From: Aselliscus stoliczkanus
Taxonomy: Eukaryota > Chordata > Mammalia > Chiroptera > Hipposideridae
Reading direction: 5' to 3'
Assembly (NCBI GenBank): GCA_033961575.1
Contig: CM066735.1
Span: forward strand, 90,031,449-90,095,448
Length of the DNA stretch: 64,000 bases
Shown here: positions 1 to 13,267 of the stretch, piece by piece
Position numbering within the stretch: the stretch's first letter is position 1
Layout of the letters: every line of letters begins with the position of its first letter
Made by a program: the position numbers and the translations under genes
Notes under the pieces: model-generated
The model's database searches: none
The model's input: the letters and a program-made list of their open reading frames with translations, nothing else
Told to the model about the DNA's origin: nothing

Positions 1-160
1 TACACTAAGGCCTCAGTTTTTCTCATCTGTAAAATGGAGATAATAAAAATACCTAACTCATGGGCTTACTGAATGTACCCATTTAGGGAATGCATGTAAA
101 GTGTCAGCATGATGTCCCCAGTACATAACATGTGCCCCATGAATGGTATTATGGTTATTG
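1..160 (+). repeat. MIR SINE relic
   Basis: It contains the diagnostic MIR core and 3' part (CCTCAGTTTTTCTCATCTGT, then AAAATGGAGATAATA). The 5' end lies outside the window. Confidence 0.75.
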
Positions 161-546
161 AAGAAACCTCTTTATTCAGAGCTTTCTTCTGAACAATTTC
201 CAATATACATTTTGTATTTAAATATTGATTCCCAAATAGGATGGGACACTGTTCTTAATCTCTGAACAATATAGACCTTTGTGGGTAGACACCTTTATGC
301 TTCCAAAGGCCATCTCTGTATTTACTCATTTACGTACTGATTCCTTCATTCAATGCCAATTAACTGTATGTGGTCAGCTCTCTTGGGCATATTAAGATGT
401 ACAGTTGACCCTTGAACAACATGGGTTTGAACTACACAGGCCCATTTATATGTGGATACTTTTCAATAAATACATACAGTACTGTAAACGTATTTTCTCT
501 TCCTTATGATTTTCTTAACATTTTCTTTTCTCTAGCTTACTCTATT

Positions 547-724
547 TCACACAAAAAAATCTATTGGGGAACAGTATGTTTTTCCAGGACCCATCAGCTC
601 CACATCAAGTCGTTGTTTTCAATCTAGTTGTGGAGGGCATAGCTCACTGGCCCATGTGGGAATCGAGCTAGCAACCTTGGTGTTAAGAGCCTTCGCTCAA
701 ACCACCTGAGCTAACCAGCCACCC
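547..724 (-). mobile_element. Rhin-1-type tRNA-derived SINE with 15-bp target-site duplication
   Basis: The minus strand starts GGGTGGCTGGTTAGCTCAGG, a tRNA-like A box, followed by a B-box-like GCTCGATTCCC. The body reads CCCTCCACAACTAGATTGAAA and the tail ends CTGTTCCCCAATAGATTTTT. Perfect 15-bp duplications, CTAGCTTACTCTATT, flank it at 532-546 and 725-739. The structure matches bat VES/Rhin-1-like SINEs as I recall them. Pol III-derived; not expected to be mobile now. Confidence 0.88.
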
Positions 725-991
725 CTAGCTTACTCTATTATAAGAATACAGTATATCATACGTCTAACATACAAAATATGAATATGTGTTAATTGACTTT
801 ATGTTATCAATATGTAGGCTATTAGTTAAATTTTGGGAGAGCTAAAAGTTAAACATGAATTTTTGACTGTGTGGGGGGTCGGCACCCCTTACCAACCCCC
901 CCTCCAACTTTATAAGGCACTGTTCCTGCCCTTTCTCAACTTACCAGGAATGATAAGTCAAGTGAATACTATGTAGCAGATGCCACCAAGC

Positions 992-1110
992 AGTGTGATA
1001 AGAACTTTAATAGAAGCAGAAAGTGAGATAAGAACTTTAATAGAAGCAGAAAGTACCCAGGATAGTGCCTGGCACATAGTAGGCACACATAAAATATTTA
1101 CTGAGTAAAG
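992..1110 (+). repeat. 30-bp tandem duplication plus MIR/L2-like 3' end
   Basis: A 30-bp unit at 992-1021 is repeated at 1022-1051 with one mismatch (AGTGTGATA versus AGTGAGATA). The sequence after it (GTGCCTGGCACATAGTAGGC) is the common 3' end of MIR/L2 elements. Confidence 0.8.
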
Positions 1111-1279
1111 GCCATAGGAATTCAAAGGAGTTAGAGTAGCACTGGCACTTGATCCCAGGTGAAAAGAACGGCTAAATTTTGAATGGCAGGCTTTTACCCT
1201 GATGGATGAACAGGAGAGGTCAGGGGTGAGAAAGTACAAGAAAGGGAGAGTGGTCCAGCTTGGCAGAGATGTAAATGAT

Positions 1280-1280
<1 letters not shown>

Positions 1281-1320
<40 letters not shown>

Positions 1321-1336
1321 TGTGTCTGTGTGTGTG
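1281..1336 (+). repeat. (TG)n microsatellite
   Basis: About 28 TG units, with two TGTC interruptions near 1320-1330. Confidence 0.97.
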
Positions 1337-3825
1337 AGGTAGACTACTGGATTGATGTTCAGACCGGGGAAGATCTTAAAGGCCACACCTGGCATTTACT
1401 GGGGAGGCACTTACTTTTCTGTGCAAGAGTTGGTTAGTATCAGAATTATGGCTGTTCAGGAAGCTGTGAATCACTGATTTCATCATACTATTATTTTTAC
1501 ACATATTAAAGTAGACAGATAGTGAGCTCTGAGTATCAACGCAAACACCAAAAACCCTTAGCCTGCTTTCAGGTCTGGGCAGGAATGGAGCCCAAGAATC
1601 CTTGATTTCTGAAATAGCATTGCAATCTGCTGACTCCTATTTCATCATAAAGTTGTTTGTGTGAATTCATACTGAGGGGTTTTGAGTGGAAGTTGCTGTT
1701 TAGCTTTGGAATCATTTATATCAGGTTTCACATGTGTGGAATGCTTCGTGATCACTTGAAAAAAAAAGGCATTAAGCAAAAACTTTTTTTTTCTTTTTTA
1801 AAGGCAACTCAGTACTATATTAGTCATAAAAAGCATTGGATCAGAAGAAATTCACCCAAAAAGTAGTGTGGGAAGCACATCTGTTTGCACCGGGTTTTTG
1901 CTGAGTTAATTTCTATCCCATGCAAAGTTCAAAAGGGTAATTTCTCCTTCCAGAGTGAAAGAAGAAAAAGAAAGCGAGGAGTCACTTAGTTGTTTGTCCT
2001 TGGTCATGAAGAAGAAAATATTTCAACCCCATCTCAATCAACATGTAACCAGGTGGCTGCCCCAATAGTCTTCCACTCGGGGCCATGAGCTGCTTGGGGC
2101 ACTGTGAAGTGGGACCGCAGGACTGCACGGAGCTGCAATTCCCATAGCCAACCAGAAGCAAAGATGCTGCCAGTAGGAGGTGAATATGGAATAATCCCAT
2201 CACAGCTACTTTGGGAAACACGGTTTTCAGACCAGGAAACACGTTGCCTTAAACAAACAAAAAACACCCTGCAGAGTGAGTGGAAGTCTATGCGTGACAA
2301 CAGTCTGAAAAGTTATTAATAGCAAGATTTGGTGGGGAGGTAGGGGGAGAGAGAGAGAAAAGTAAAGACCTTTTCACCCCACTGAAAGACAATGGGTGAG
2401 AGGGAGGGAGAAAGTAGAAAAACAGCCTACTATTTTGATGACAAACTGAGAGTTTCCTCCTAAGCAGGGAGGGTGGGCATGAACGAAACCAACAGAACAC
2501 TGAGCAAGTCAAGTTAAGGAGGGGGCCATGCTCTGAGCCACCAAAAGGAAAACAACATAAGATTTATATTCCAAACGAGAGAGCTGAGTTGTCCCAAGGG
2601 GTAGAGGCTTAGAGTTGTTTATTTTTTGTTTAAAAAAAAAAAAAATCCCCCTCAGGACAAGGTCCCACTGTTAAGAATTTAGTGAAGATGAATGGATGAC
2701 AAAAGTAAAGATTGAGCACTCTGTGTTAATAGCCACAGCTTCCATTATTCTATATTGCCTCTGGCCTGCTAGCTGGGAAAACATCTCTTCTGTCCTTTCA
2801 CTTTGAACCTGACCATATATTTTAGGCCTGTCTCCTTTCAGCTTCCTTGGACCAGAAGCTTCCTTGGCACATTCACTCTTGCCTAGGTTAGAAAGGCGAC
2901 CCTTTATTTTGGGAGATGCCTAGAAAGATGGCTCTAAAGAAGGCAAGGACTATAGAGTTAGCAAAAACATTGTCTCCATGGGAACTAATCTTTCCGGAAG
3001 AGTGTGATTATGGAATTTTCCTGGACGTTGTCAGGTGAACCCCATGAGAGCTCAACCCCTGTTAGACCCAGAGGCCAACACTCTCAATCCTCTTAATCTC
3101 CAATTAATTAAAACTCCCTGGGAATACCAATGAAAAGGCGGCCTGTGTTCTTAACTGCAAACCTGAACTCACAACATCAGAGATCAAGGTCTAAACGTCC
3201 AGCGTCTGGATGTCCCAGGAAGGGCAGGGAGCCAGTGCAGTCAGGTCATAATGTTCTTTATTTTAGAGGAACACGATCCAGGGAAGAAATGCTACTAGGT
3301 AATACAAACTGAAAACCAACAGTAAGAAGAGATTAATCAGCTGGATAAAATGTCTTTTAGGTAAAAAAAAAATTTTTTTTTTTTAATTTCCAAAACATGA
3401 CCTTGTTTAAAATAATAATATTTTAAAGTGACCGGCTATCATTAGGTCTGATTATTAAAACCCCATTCTAATTTGGTAGGCAGCTAATCCATTAGGTTTT
3501 GTGGCCAATAATCTCAAAACAGAATTTTGGGGTAGAAAATTTCATAAAGCAAGTAAACACTATCAGTTAAACTTTCAAAAAAGTAAAAGGATCTGTCACA
3601 AGCCAAGCCTCCCAGCTTCAGGGAGATGGGCAACCTGTACAGTCACACAGGGTCCCCTCCAGTCACACAGGGCCCCTTACTTAGAAGGACCTCACACCTG
3701 GTTTAGTGCTCTGTTGTCACTGTCTTGAAATTCTGAAACTTTGGAACAAGAGGCAAGCATTTTCATTTTGCATTGGTTCCTGCAAATTGAGAGGCCAGTC
3801 CTGGCTCTGGAATACCATCTATAGC
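1337..3825. other. Unassigned intronic DNA
   Basis: No gene or clear repeat was recognised over most of this stretch. It includes a G/A-rich strand at 2330-2420 (GGGGAGGTAGGGGGAGAGAG), a poly(A) run near 2631-2644, and a 20-bp imperfect tandem copy of CAGTCACACAGGGTCCCCTC at 3640-3680. Confidence 0.6.
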
Positions 3826-3826
3826 A

Positions 3827-4262
3827 ATGGTTTCCAACCTTTTTCCTTCATGAGGATGTGGAAGTCGTGGATAGTCTCTCTTCGCCTCTGGTTGACCTTA
3901 AAGCTAGTTTTACGATTGTAGATCAGACAGAATCACGCAAGTCGAACACAATCACACTATTCCCCTCAGGACCTCCCCTGGAAGCTTCTGAACAATTTCG
4001 TGATCCTAGCAAGAGCCAGAAAGGAAAACCATTCAGGAGGTATTTTATGTTCTACTACTGGACTTTCTTTCCCCCACACTTAAGAGACTTCAGAGAGGAC
4101 TGGGAGGAACAGGGAGAATACAAAGAACTTTTTCAGAAATGGATAAAATTTCCTCTGGAATAGCATATATATTTAGGCACAACTTCAGGGGGCTGCCCAG
4201 AAGCTCATGCCGAGACCTCTTGGCTGTCTCTGCCCCCCACTTGGGAACCATCGTTATAAAGA
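3827..4262. mobile_element. MER1-like hAT-Charlie MITE relic
   Basis: It begins AGCAATGGTTTCCAACCTTT and ends with the inverted form (CACTTGGGAACCATCGTT). The interior TCATGAGGATGTGGAAG resembles MER1 elements. It is diverged and carries no transposase. Confidence 0.55.
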
Positions 4263-5235
4263 ATGAATTAGAAAGAAGGTGAAGAATATGAGACTGAAAA
4301 GTTAACCTGTTATCCAAAGAATGTCTCCATAGCAGGTTAAATATCATAAATGCAGTCTCTTGGGGGACTAAGATTCCCCTCTTCTCAAGAATTTGAGTTG
4401 AGATATGGAAGGGAAAAAAATTTAAGACAGGAAAAAAAACTCTAAAATGGACAACTTCACTGGGCTTCACAAAGCTTTCTTTAAATCTGGTCTTGAGACG
4501 TTACTTTAAACCAACCAAAGGCATCTGTTTTCTAGATTACTTAGGTCAGTTATTTTGTGACCTTCCCTGGTGAACCCCAAAGTTACTGCTTTATTATCAG
4601 GATTACTCAAAATATAACAGGGCAAGAAGCCAATGCATTTTAAATTTTTTAATTCTCAATTACTTTACTGAGAAAATGCACCAAAATAGCTCCTAAGCTA
4701 CAGCCCAGGAGTTAGCAGACTCCAGCTGTTTTGCACATTAATTACTAAATCTCATCTGGACTCAAATTAAAGATCTTCATCTGTACTGGAGAGGGGAAAA
4801 AAAGGTAAGCAGAAGGAGAAAGAGCCAACACATGCTCAAATATGCTTAAATTCTTCAGAAGAGTACGACTTTTAAAATCTCTTTTAGAACTTAGTTTGGC
4901 GTGCATACTTCCCCATCAACAAAGCCAGGACGCAGCTCTGTCATGACCGCTGGTTGATGACAATACACATCACCATAGCAACTCTGCATATCAAATAATT
5001 CAAAGGCCTTTCACAGACACCAGTAATTATGATGCTCTTGTATTGTTTTATGATGTTAAGAAGGGCCAAAATTAGAAAAGAATAATATGCTTGTCCACAA
5101 TTTGTTGTACTTTTTCCAAGTTGATTTAATTTTCAGGGTCATTCTGGAATCTTCTACTGGAATTTTTCTCACTCATTTGAAATGGGCTTATGACCTGAAT
5201 CTGAATTGAAAAGGTTGAAATTTGAAGTGAAAAGA

Positions 5236-5367
5236 ACTGGAAATTTTCTTGGATCTAATTGGCCTTCATCCCTGGAACACACACATTTTCAGCATTGATA
5301 TTTTTATCCAGAGTTTTCTCAAATGAGTAATTAAAAGATGTCCACAGGCAGGTGCAGGAAAAAGAGC
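5236..5367 (+). repeat. Local direct duplication, copy A
   Basis: 132 bp that is about 90% identical by eye to 7205-7337 on the same strand, including an uninterrupted identical core of about 44 bp (from CATTTTCAGCATTGATATTT to TCTCAAATGA). I do not recognise it as a dispersed repeat. The flanks diverge on both sides. Confidence 0.85.
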
Positions 5368-5689
5368 TGGCAGAGAAGAAGGGAAGCCAGTCAGGCATTT
5401 ACATTTAAGCCTTCAAACAACTAAAATAATGGGCATTTATGGGACATAGCCTTCTGCTTCTCTGTTCTGACAGTGCACAAATCTCGCTAACAGTTTGAGA
5501 AAATGTTGCTTAAACCACAGCTTTCAAAATGGAATCTGTCCTCGCATAGAACAGCCGAGGTGACTCCAGGCTAAGACCCGATATGGTGCATTATTCCAAA
5601 TCCACAACCTCTGAACACTGAGAACACCAACAAAATGGTTTGGAGCCCACCTGCCCCTCAAAGCTGCACATGTCCTTTGTCCAATCATA

Positions 5690-5975
5690 CTTACCCAGGC
5701 CCCCCAAACCTAGAGTGGCTTTACACATGCTGTTCCCTACAATTCAAAAGACCTTTCCCTGCTTTGCCCTTTGGGTCACACTGGCTCATGCTCCAAGATA
5801 TAACCCCCAAGAGGGGTTAGGGACCTGTGACTCCCAACCTACCATCCTAGCATACCGTGTTGTAACATTCATTCTACAACATTGCAATGATTGATCTTTG
5901 TGTCTCAATCTTCCTCCAAAAAGGAGTCCTTTGCAGGTAGGGACGTATCTTAATCGTCTTTGTGATGGAACACGT
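5690..5975 (+). repeat. L2 LINE 3' fragment
   Basis: Typical L2 3'-end phrases appear in diverged form: TGGCTTTACACATGCTGTTC, CTTTCCCTGCTTTGCCCTT and CAGGTAGGGACGTATCTT. Ancient; no ORF. Confidence 0.6.
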
Positions 5976-7204
5976 GCAACATTTATAATTAAAAAATAAC
6001 ATGTGGCAAGTCACTTTGCCTTTTAAATATCATGTAGAGATTCCATGTAGAAGGAAACGGAGGAAATGACATGTCAACATAGAAACCTAGATTCAATAAA
6101 TATAACCACCAGCAAAGTTCCCAAAATATAAGAAAAAGGGAAAAGGAAGTTATATTGTTCAACAGTGAAATCCCAATATCATAAATTCAGACAGAAATAC
6201 GAACTTGATGATTTAGCCCAACCTTCCTTCTTTCTTATTCCAAATTAACAAGAAATAGGCTCAAATTTCACCCACAGCTCCTCTTTCTTGATCTTTAAAA
6301 TTAAAGTTGCTGTATTATGTCAGCACAGTGCCAAGATCTGAAATTAAATCGGTCCCCAAAGCAACAGGTAAAGCTCTTTTAAACAACATGAACTTGCCTA
6401 CAATTAACACATTATAGCTTCCACCTAAGTATCATGTTATATAAAAATATACTCACTCCTGCAGCTATTGCTGTTTTGAGGAACTTAACTTTTGTACTTT
6501 CTGCACTGATTTTATAAGACAAACCCTGGCAGAATATACACAATTAATTATATTTAGTGTGACTTCTCTGATTTTCCATTTCATACCTGGCTTGAGTTGC
6601 TAAAAAGAGTAGCAGCCTTCTGATTACACTGGAGAGCTGGGGAAATGGTCCCAGGAATCAAAGAGGTACCTGCCAATTAGTCAGATTGTACTCCCGTTTT
6701 CAATTAAAGGCAGCCTAATGGATGTAGGGGGATCTGTTTTATTTTCCCTGACAGAGCCCTTATTTTTAAACTCTTAGCTTCATTTTCCAAAATTGCTAGC
6801 TTTAGACAGAAGAAACATATATCTTGAGTGGAAAGCTGTCTGTTCTTCTTCTATTTCCTATATCAAAATTACATTTTGCTCCTCAGTGGCTACTCCCCAA
6901 AGCTTTCTGCTGCCCAGAATGGTCTCACTGATGGTACACTCTGCTCCGGAAGAAGGGGCGTCAAATCCGGCCCTCAGGCCAGGCAGCCTCACCTGGGAGC
7001 TTGGAGGGCGTTTTACCCTACTTTTGCTTTTTTCAGATGATCATTCCATGGAACTTCATTTACCCTTTTAATTTTCTCCAGCAGGATAAAGAAGATAACT
7101 TAGGAGGGTGTGTTTATTTTGAACTCACGTAAAAGCACTTCAGTCTCTCTTAAGTATCTGCCTGTGTGTGGAACTGGGGAATAATTTTCCTTAGATCAAA
7201 CAGG
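5976..7204. other. Unassigned AT-rich intronic DNA
   Basis: No gene, RNA or recognisable repeat was seen. The AT-rich unique-looking sequence includes TAATTA-type homeodomain core motifs around 6540-6560. Confidence 0.5.
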
Positions 7205-7337
7205 ACTGGAAATTTCCTTGGATGTGGTTGGCCTTCTTCCTTGGAATACACGCATTTTCAGCATTGATATTTTTATCCAGAGTTTTCTCAAATGAATAAT
7301 TAAAAGATGTCCATTGGCAGGTGTAGGGGAAAAGAGC
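7205..7337 (+). repeat. Local direct duplication, copy B
   Basis: Partner of 5236-5367, about 1.97 kb away in the same orientation. Differences are mostly transitions, plus a one-base gap near the 3' end. Confidence 0.85.
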
Positions 7338-10300
7338 AGGGACCTTATAAATCATGATCAAGCTACATTTAACCACCAAAGGACTGAAGGACTTTTTGTA
7401 AACAGCTTAGTAGTTTCATTTCTGTGGGACAGCACTGTCCCTAGACGTTGGGGATTTGTGAGGGCAATTCCCTTTACTGCCAACTGGAGTTATAGCAGCT
7501 GGATAAATCCTTCAGGATTGGATCAATCACCGCTCAGAACTGGAAAATCAGTTGTGAATCACATGATCCTGGTAATTTGAGATTTATCATGTGTATAGAG
7601 GGAAGACATTATGCATCCCATATTAATTCCTATTTGTTTTTAACATCACCTGAAGTTTACTTGGTTCAGAGCAAAGATGGCTGTGACACACACATTAGTA
7701 CAGAGCATTACACCTTAGCGAGCATTAGAACAGACCTTGTGGAAACATCAGACAGTGACACAAAAATAATGCTTTCTTTAATCCTGCCAAGAAAATGGAA
7801 AAGGCTTTTAGGGGCCCCTCAGAAGGGGATTCTGAATTAATTTGTAATTTCAGGTTTCCAAATGGCTTTTATGAGCTTGCTTACCCAAAGTATTTCAGAG
7901 CATCATCTCCTTTAATTTTTAATTTTTATCCATGCTGTGCTCCAAAAATATACCGATCTGAATCATTGCCCCTCATCTTGTTATCTTAATGGGGGAAGGA
8001 TAGTGTATCACACTGGCCATTCCGCATTAGGTGTCCTCATTTACAGATTGAAAAAAAAAAAAAGTGCCAGACATAAATTATTTAAAATCTATTGTATCAG
8101 TGTGTGTTCTGTAAGCATTCACTACCGGCAAAGCAGACAGATTATTTTTCACTTCTAATTGTGTTGATACCTTATCTGCTTTGTTGAAAGTGGAGAGTGG
8201 TATGTGAAACCACCTCTCATGCTGCGGAAAAGAGAAGCTATGGGGTCTATTATTTAAAGCCAAAGTAACCCATTTAGTGGACGTACTGTTAACACACTGC
8301 TAAGGAAGGGAAAACCTGGAGTTGTTATTTATGTTTGTAATGTGTCTATTATTGTGTCAAACGTAAGGAAGGGAGGACAGAGCCGGGTTCCTTAACGAAA
8401 CTCTTAGCTGAGGGAATCGGTGACAACACACACTTCCTGTCACCATCGAGGCACAAAGACAGCCATTGTGTGAGTGGGAAGGACGGCAGTCCACCTCCCT
8501 CTGCCCTGCAAATCTCAGATGTGTTGTAAAGCATAAAAACATAAATCAGATGAGATCCTCAATATGTGCGCTGGAAGACCTCATCCTAATCTAAAGAAAA
8601 TATTTAGAGCAATGAGACTATATTTAGATAACAGAATTATTAATCTCTGATTCAAATAAAATTGTATGTAAGACACAAGGATTCACTACTAGAAATTCAA
8701 AATGAGCTCTAATTGCTCTCCTTCCTTTCGACCCCCAAGACCATCATCCAAAAATACCTACAGGTACAGGATATGTCAGTATGTCTCACCATCATCTGAA
8801 TTTATCCAAACACATTATCCAAACACAGCAACTCAGGGATTCATTTGAGCAAATCGACAGATGAGTAGTACCGCATATACATGTAGTGACTACAGGTTTG
8901 TCCTGATGTAGTTTATTAAGGTGAAGATTTGTCATAACTGTAACTTTTGTATCCTCAACACCATATCCAGTACCTTACCTGGCTTTCAGTAAATATTTGC
9001 TCATATAGGTGGGTGGAGGGCTGCATGGGGGAATGACTCAGTTTGCCAAACATCCTCTGCCAGGGTGTTGGGATGGCTGAAGAGAAAAGGCTCCCAAGTG
9101 GAAGTCCAAAGGGCTGTGGGCTGGTCTTCTACTCTGCCTTTAATAGGCTCTGGGACCCCAACCAAACCGTTGAACTGCTCTTATGGCTCCATTTCACACC
9201 TTTACAATTATCTCCACACGCCTTCTAGTGTTGACATTTGAGATTTCCATGCGTCTGAACAAGGAAACACACATCCACATGTCCCCAGTATGAGCCTCAG
9301 GTGTGTACCTTTTGTGGGACATGTCTGGTTCAGTAAAGAGATGAAGAGAGCCAACAAAGTCCCCCAAATATAGGGCCCTTTGGCACAGTGTCAAAATCCA
9401 GCAAACAGACAACTCCCAGCAAAAGAACCAAGTCAATACCAGGACACAAAAATAAACTGTATCACACATGACATTCGTGTATTTCATTTCCACACTATCA
9501 AATATAATTTGTGGCAACCCACTTCAGTGAAAGCCCTAAGTTAGCCATCATGCTATTTTTTACTCTCTAAACCTAAGCACCCCAATCCAGTGTGAGCTTC
9601 ACACTGAACTCCTGACCTTTCCAGCAATTATCCCCGGAATCTAGACAGCCCCATCATCACCTCCAGTCAGTATGTGAGGGGAACAGCAGCCAGGAATGTT
9701 CTGCCTCTGTTCCCGAAGGGAACTGGAGTAAGGGAGAGGCTCCTGCCTTCCCTTCCATCTGGTTTCTTCAATAAAAGGGAAAAAAATACATGGAAATGAA
9801 AAGTATACAATTAAAAAAATTACATTTAACTTCCTTTGGCTAATGTCTGTAAGATGATTTTTTGGCCTGGCAGGAGATTCCAGATGGGCTATATAATGAA
9901 TATAATTTAATACGAAAAACTGGAGTTCAAAGAAACACATTTTTCCAAGTCAGAAGGTAGTGAGTGGGTTGTCTCACACTGTTTAATGCAAAACACCAGG
10001 ACAAGCCATTGCATCTCTTTTCTTATTGCACACTGGCCTTTAAACCCAATATCAGTATGGTCAGACCTGAAGCCATCAAAGCCAGAAGCTGTCACTCTCC
10101 AAAATGGAGTTGGCGCCAGTGCGCGCTCACCCAAGGGCCAGAGACCACTAACCACACAATGTGTTTTCCTCTGGGGTCTCAGGATTTATACCACCAATTA
10201 AGGCCATAACGAGTGCCCCAGGTTGACCTCCTAGGAGCAAGAATTAATTAAGCACAGTATTTCTTAGTAAAGAATGACATTTTCCCCAATGAGTTATACA

Positions 10301-10725
10301 AGGTAGCCATATTTCCTGATATTACTGTGCTGCCATGTGCAATCCTAATTGTTAACACCAAAAGAATGATCCAGGAACATGGCTTAGTTTATGTGTTTAA
10401 TTTGACAATAAAACAAAACAATATTCACATGTATTCTTACTTTGGGGGCAAAGGAAATGTTTTAAGCACATTGTATGTTTGTGAAGCACAAAATGATTTA
10501 CATCAGTAATATAGTATCCCTTCTTTTATCCTCATCACCACAAAAGATGGGAGCTAGAGGCTCATATTTATAATCTCCTTCCCAGCTTTGGAAAACTTAG
10601 AGTTGCATTTTGAACTTATTTGTTCCCCCAAAGTTTTTATGGTTCCATAAATTTTGTAATTAAGTTTAAAAAGGAGAAAAGGCTAAAGCTTCCATTTTGT
10701 AAACTACCCCTTAGGTAGTCTAATC
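7338..10725. other. Unassigned intronic DNA with an L2 tail
   Basis: Mostly unique-looking sequence with no supportable coding region. Around 8910-9012 there is an L2-like 3' end (CAGTACCTTACCTGGCTTTC, AGTAAATATTTGC). A short A-run lies at 8050-8062. Confidence 0.5.
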
Positions 10726-11080
10726 CAGGGGCTGGCCAACTCCTTGTGGAAAATGGCCAGATGTAAACCTTTATAGGCTGTGGATCACCAAATACTCACC
10801 TCTGCCAAGGCAGGGCGAAAGCAGCCACAGACAATTCATAAAGTGATAGGCATTGCTGCGTGCCGAGAAAACTTCCTTCACAAACACTGAATTTGATTTC
10901 ACATCATTTTCATGTCATAAAATATTATACTTTTTAAGATGTTTTTTTGTTTTAGTGTTTGTTTGTTTTCTCCCCCAAGCTCTTAAATTGCAAAAAAAAA
11001 AAAAATATTCTTAGCTCTAGGCTGTAGAAAAGCAGGTGGTAGAGCAGATTTAGCCTGTGGGCTGTCCTTGGCAACTTCTG
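10726..11080. mobile_element. hAT-type MITE relic (GGCCAGAT...TTTAGCC type)
   Basis: The left end CAGGGGCTGGCCAACTCC and right end TTGGCAACTTCTG are inverted versions of one another. Imperfect 8-bp direct repeats (GTCTAATC and GTCTAAAA) flank it, as hAT transposition makes. The interior resembles the repeats at 46593 and 28280. Confidence 0.72.
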
Positions 11081-11903
11081 GTCTAAAACATGTGTATTTT
11101 TTAAGTAATCAGTGATGTTTGAGAAAACACAATCTCTGTCTCCCTTTCTCTTTCTCACACACACACACATACACTGTTACACACAAATACACTGTAATTA
11201 TCAACACTGTGGTCTCTGACACTGTTGAGGCAGTATAAAAAAACAACCATGTGGCTTCAAGCATGTCTCTTTAGTGCTATGAACCAGAACATGACGATCT
11301 CAGCCTTGAAGAAATGCTACAAGGATGGTAGGGGAAAGAGAACTCCTTCCTCTTGCCCTGTCTCATGAAGAAAACTCCCACTCTAAATTAGAAAGCATGT
11401 CCTCTTCTCTTTTAAGGAGTTAATGTAGCCAGCATGGATCTGGAAATCCCTGCAGCCTACTTGCCAATTAATGTATTTAACTTTAAAGAGCAGGGGCTTC
11501 TTTAATTTAGTTCATCCATCACTTAAACGGAACATTTTGGTAGAAAATATTAGGATTTCCAAATAACTTTATAGCTCCGTAAATTGCCAACATACCATCT
11601 GCAATTGAATTAACATTTATAACCAAACTGAAATAATAAATAAAGCAAATTACGCCGCAAATATTCGTGAATGCCCAATATGCACTTGAGGATGATAATT
11701 AGCATTCTATAATCACGCTTCATTTTCTTTATCCTACTCCTTGTCACATTAATGATAAAATATTTTAAACTGTGCTCTATCAGCAAACGGCAGTACAATC
11801 TCTAGATTAGCCATTAACTAACATGGAGAATGAAAGCAGTTTGTGCTGCTGACATTACGCATCCAGAGAAGTTTTACCCCTAATCACAGACTCCAGCCTC
11901 CTG
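11081..11903. other. Unique AT-rich block, possible conserved noncoding element
   Basis: From about 11400 to 11880 there is no recognised repeat. It is rich in TAAT/ATTA homeodomain-type cores, ATAAATAAAG and ATTCGTGAATG-like motifs. A short (CA)n at 11156-11170 lies near its start, and it ends at the large TG microsatellite. Conservation is inferred only from texture; no alignment was possible. Confidence 0.35.
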
Positions 11904-12068
<165 letters not shown>

Positions 12069-12617
12069 CCCTGCTACCAAAATAAAAGCCCAGAAAACCA
12101 ATACTGTGTTTGCACCATCCAAACCTAAAGCTACATTCTTTCACCAGCAGAAAAAAATAAGAAATATGATTTCAAAATTCATTATGTTCCTCTGATCCAG
12201 AAAACTGAAAGGGGTCTAGACGTCAAGAAGCTTAAGTCACTCAAATGGAATAACTCTGGTCCTCCAATAATTCCTTCCAAACTTCTTTGTCATTATGGCA
12301 TGACATCTTCAACTGAGGTATGTGAAATTTTTTCCCTAGCTCCAAATAAAAATTAACTTGACTAAATAAATCAGTAAAGAGTATACACACACACACACAC
12401 ATATACTTTTTAACCTAGACTTTCCACCACTTACCAGAATTTCCCCAACATTTCCCATTATTGTCCCCTCCAAAAAAACTTCTTTAAAACAATTGTATCC
12501 AGATGCTTTCTTGATTCTTCTCTCTCCCTTGTGCTCCTACCTCATTTGTACTAGACATTTCAGGGTTTTCTCACTGGATTGCTTGCCTCTGTGTGTAATT
12601 CTTGCAATTTTCTGATC

Positions 12618-12930
12618 CAGTAGCCACTAGTCATATGTGGCTGTTGAGCCCTTGAAATGTGCTTGGTCCCAGCTGAGAAGTTTAAGTGTCAGAGTAACCT
12701 CTGATTCTGAAGACTAAGCATGAAAGATAACGTAAGTCTCTCAAAAGTGTTGTATCAATTGATTGTTGAAATGATAGCATTTTGGATATTGAGCTAGGTG
12801 ACACACATTACTGACATTAACTTCACTGGTTTCTTTTTATTTATTTTAAAGATGTAGCTACTATAAACTTTTAAGTTACATATCTAAATCACATTTATGG
12901 CTAGCATTATATTTTTATTGGATAGTGCTG
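12618..12930. mobile_element. hAT-type MITE relic (TAGCCACTAG type)
   Basis: It starts CAGTAGCCACTAGTCATATG and ends with the inverted counterpart GGATAGTGCTG. It carries the familiar mammalian phrase TGTGGCTGTTGAGCCCTTGA. A short (AC)n at 12386-12402 lies outside it. No transposase. Confidence 0.72.
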
Positions 12931-13267
12931 GTCTAATGGGTCGTAAATGATACCTGAAATTTTTTGTTGAGTACATGCTCTGCTATTGACCAAAATGGTT
13001 ATTATTCAAAGGCCAAATCAAGTAAACTTTTGGATCAAATAAATCCTGCATGAGTCCCATCAGGCAACTCCACACATTTCAAAAAGCAGTAAGCCTGGTC
13101 TCAGCCTGCATGCTGTGTATAATTGTATTTTTATTGCCATAAAGGTTCGATGAACCAGATGTTTACTTGGAGATAGAGGAAAAGTAGAAATGATTTTATA
13201 GGCTGCAGTGTACTCAATCTCCCCACCGATCCAGGTCCTACTTTCAGGGGTCAGAAACTTTACTGTG

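Noticed and set aside
958..1395. 145-residue minus-strand frame with a His/Thr repeat
   Set aside because: It is a translation of the (TG)n microsatellite and flanking repeats.
3858..4470. 101- and 126-residue frames on both strands
   Set aside because: They fall mainly in an hAT relic, overlap each other antisense and have no motif or splice support.
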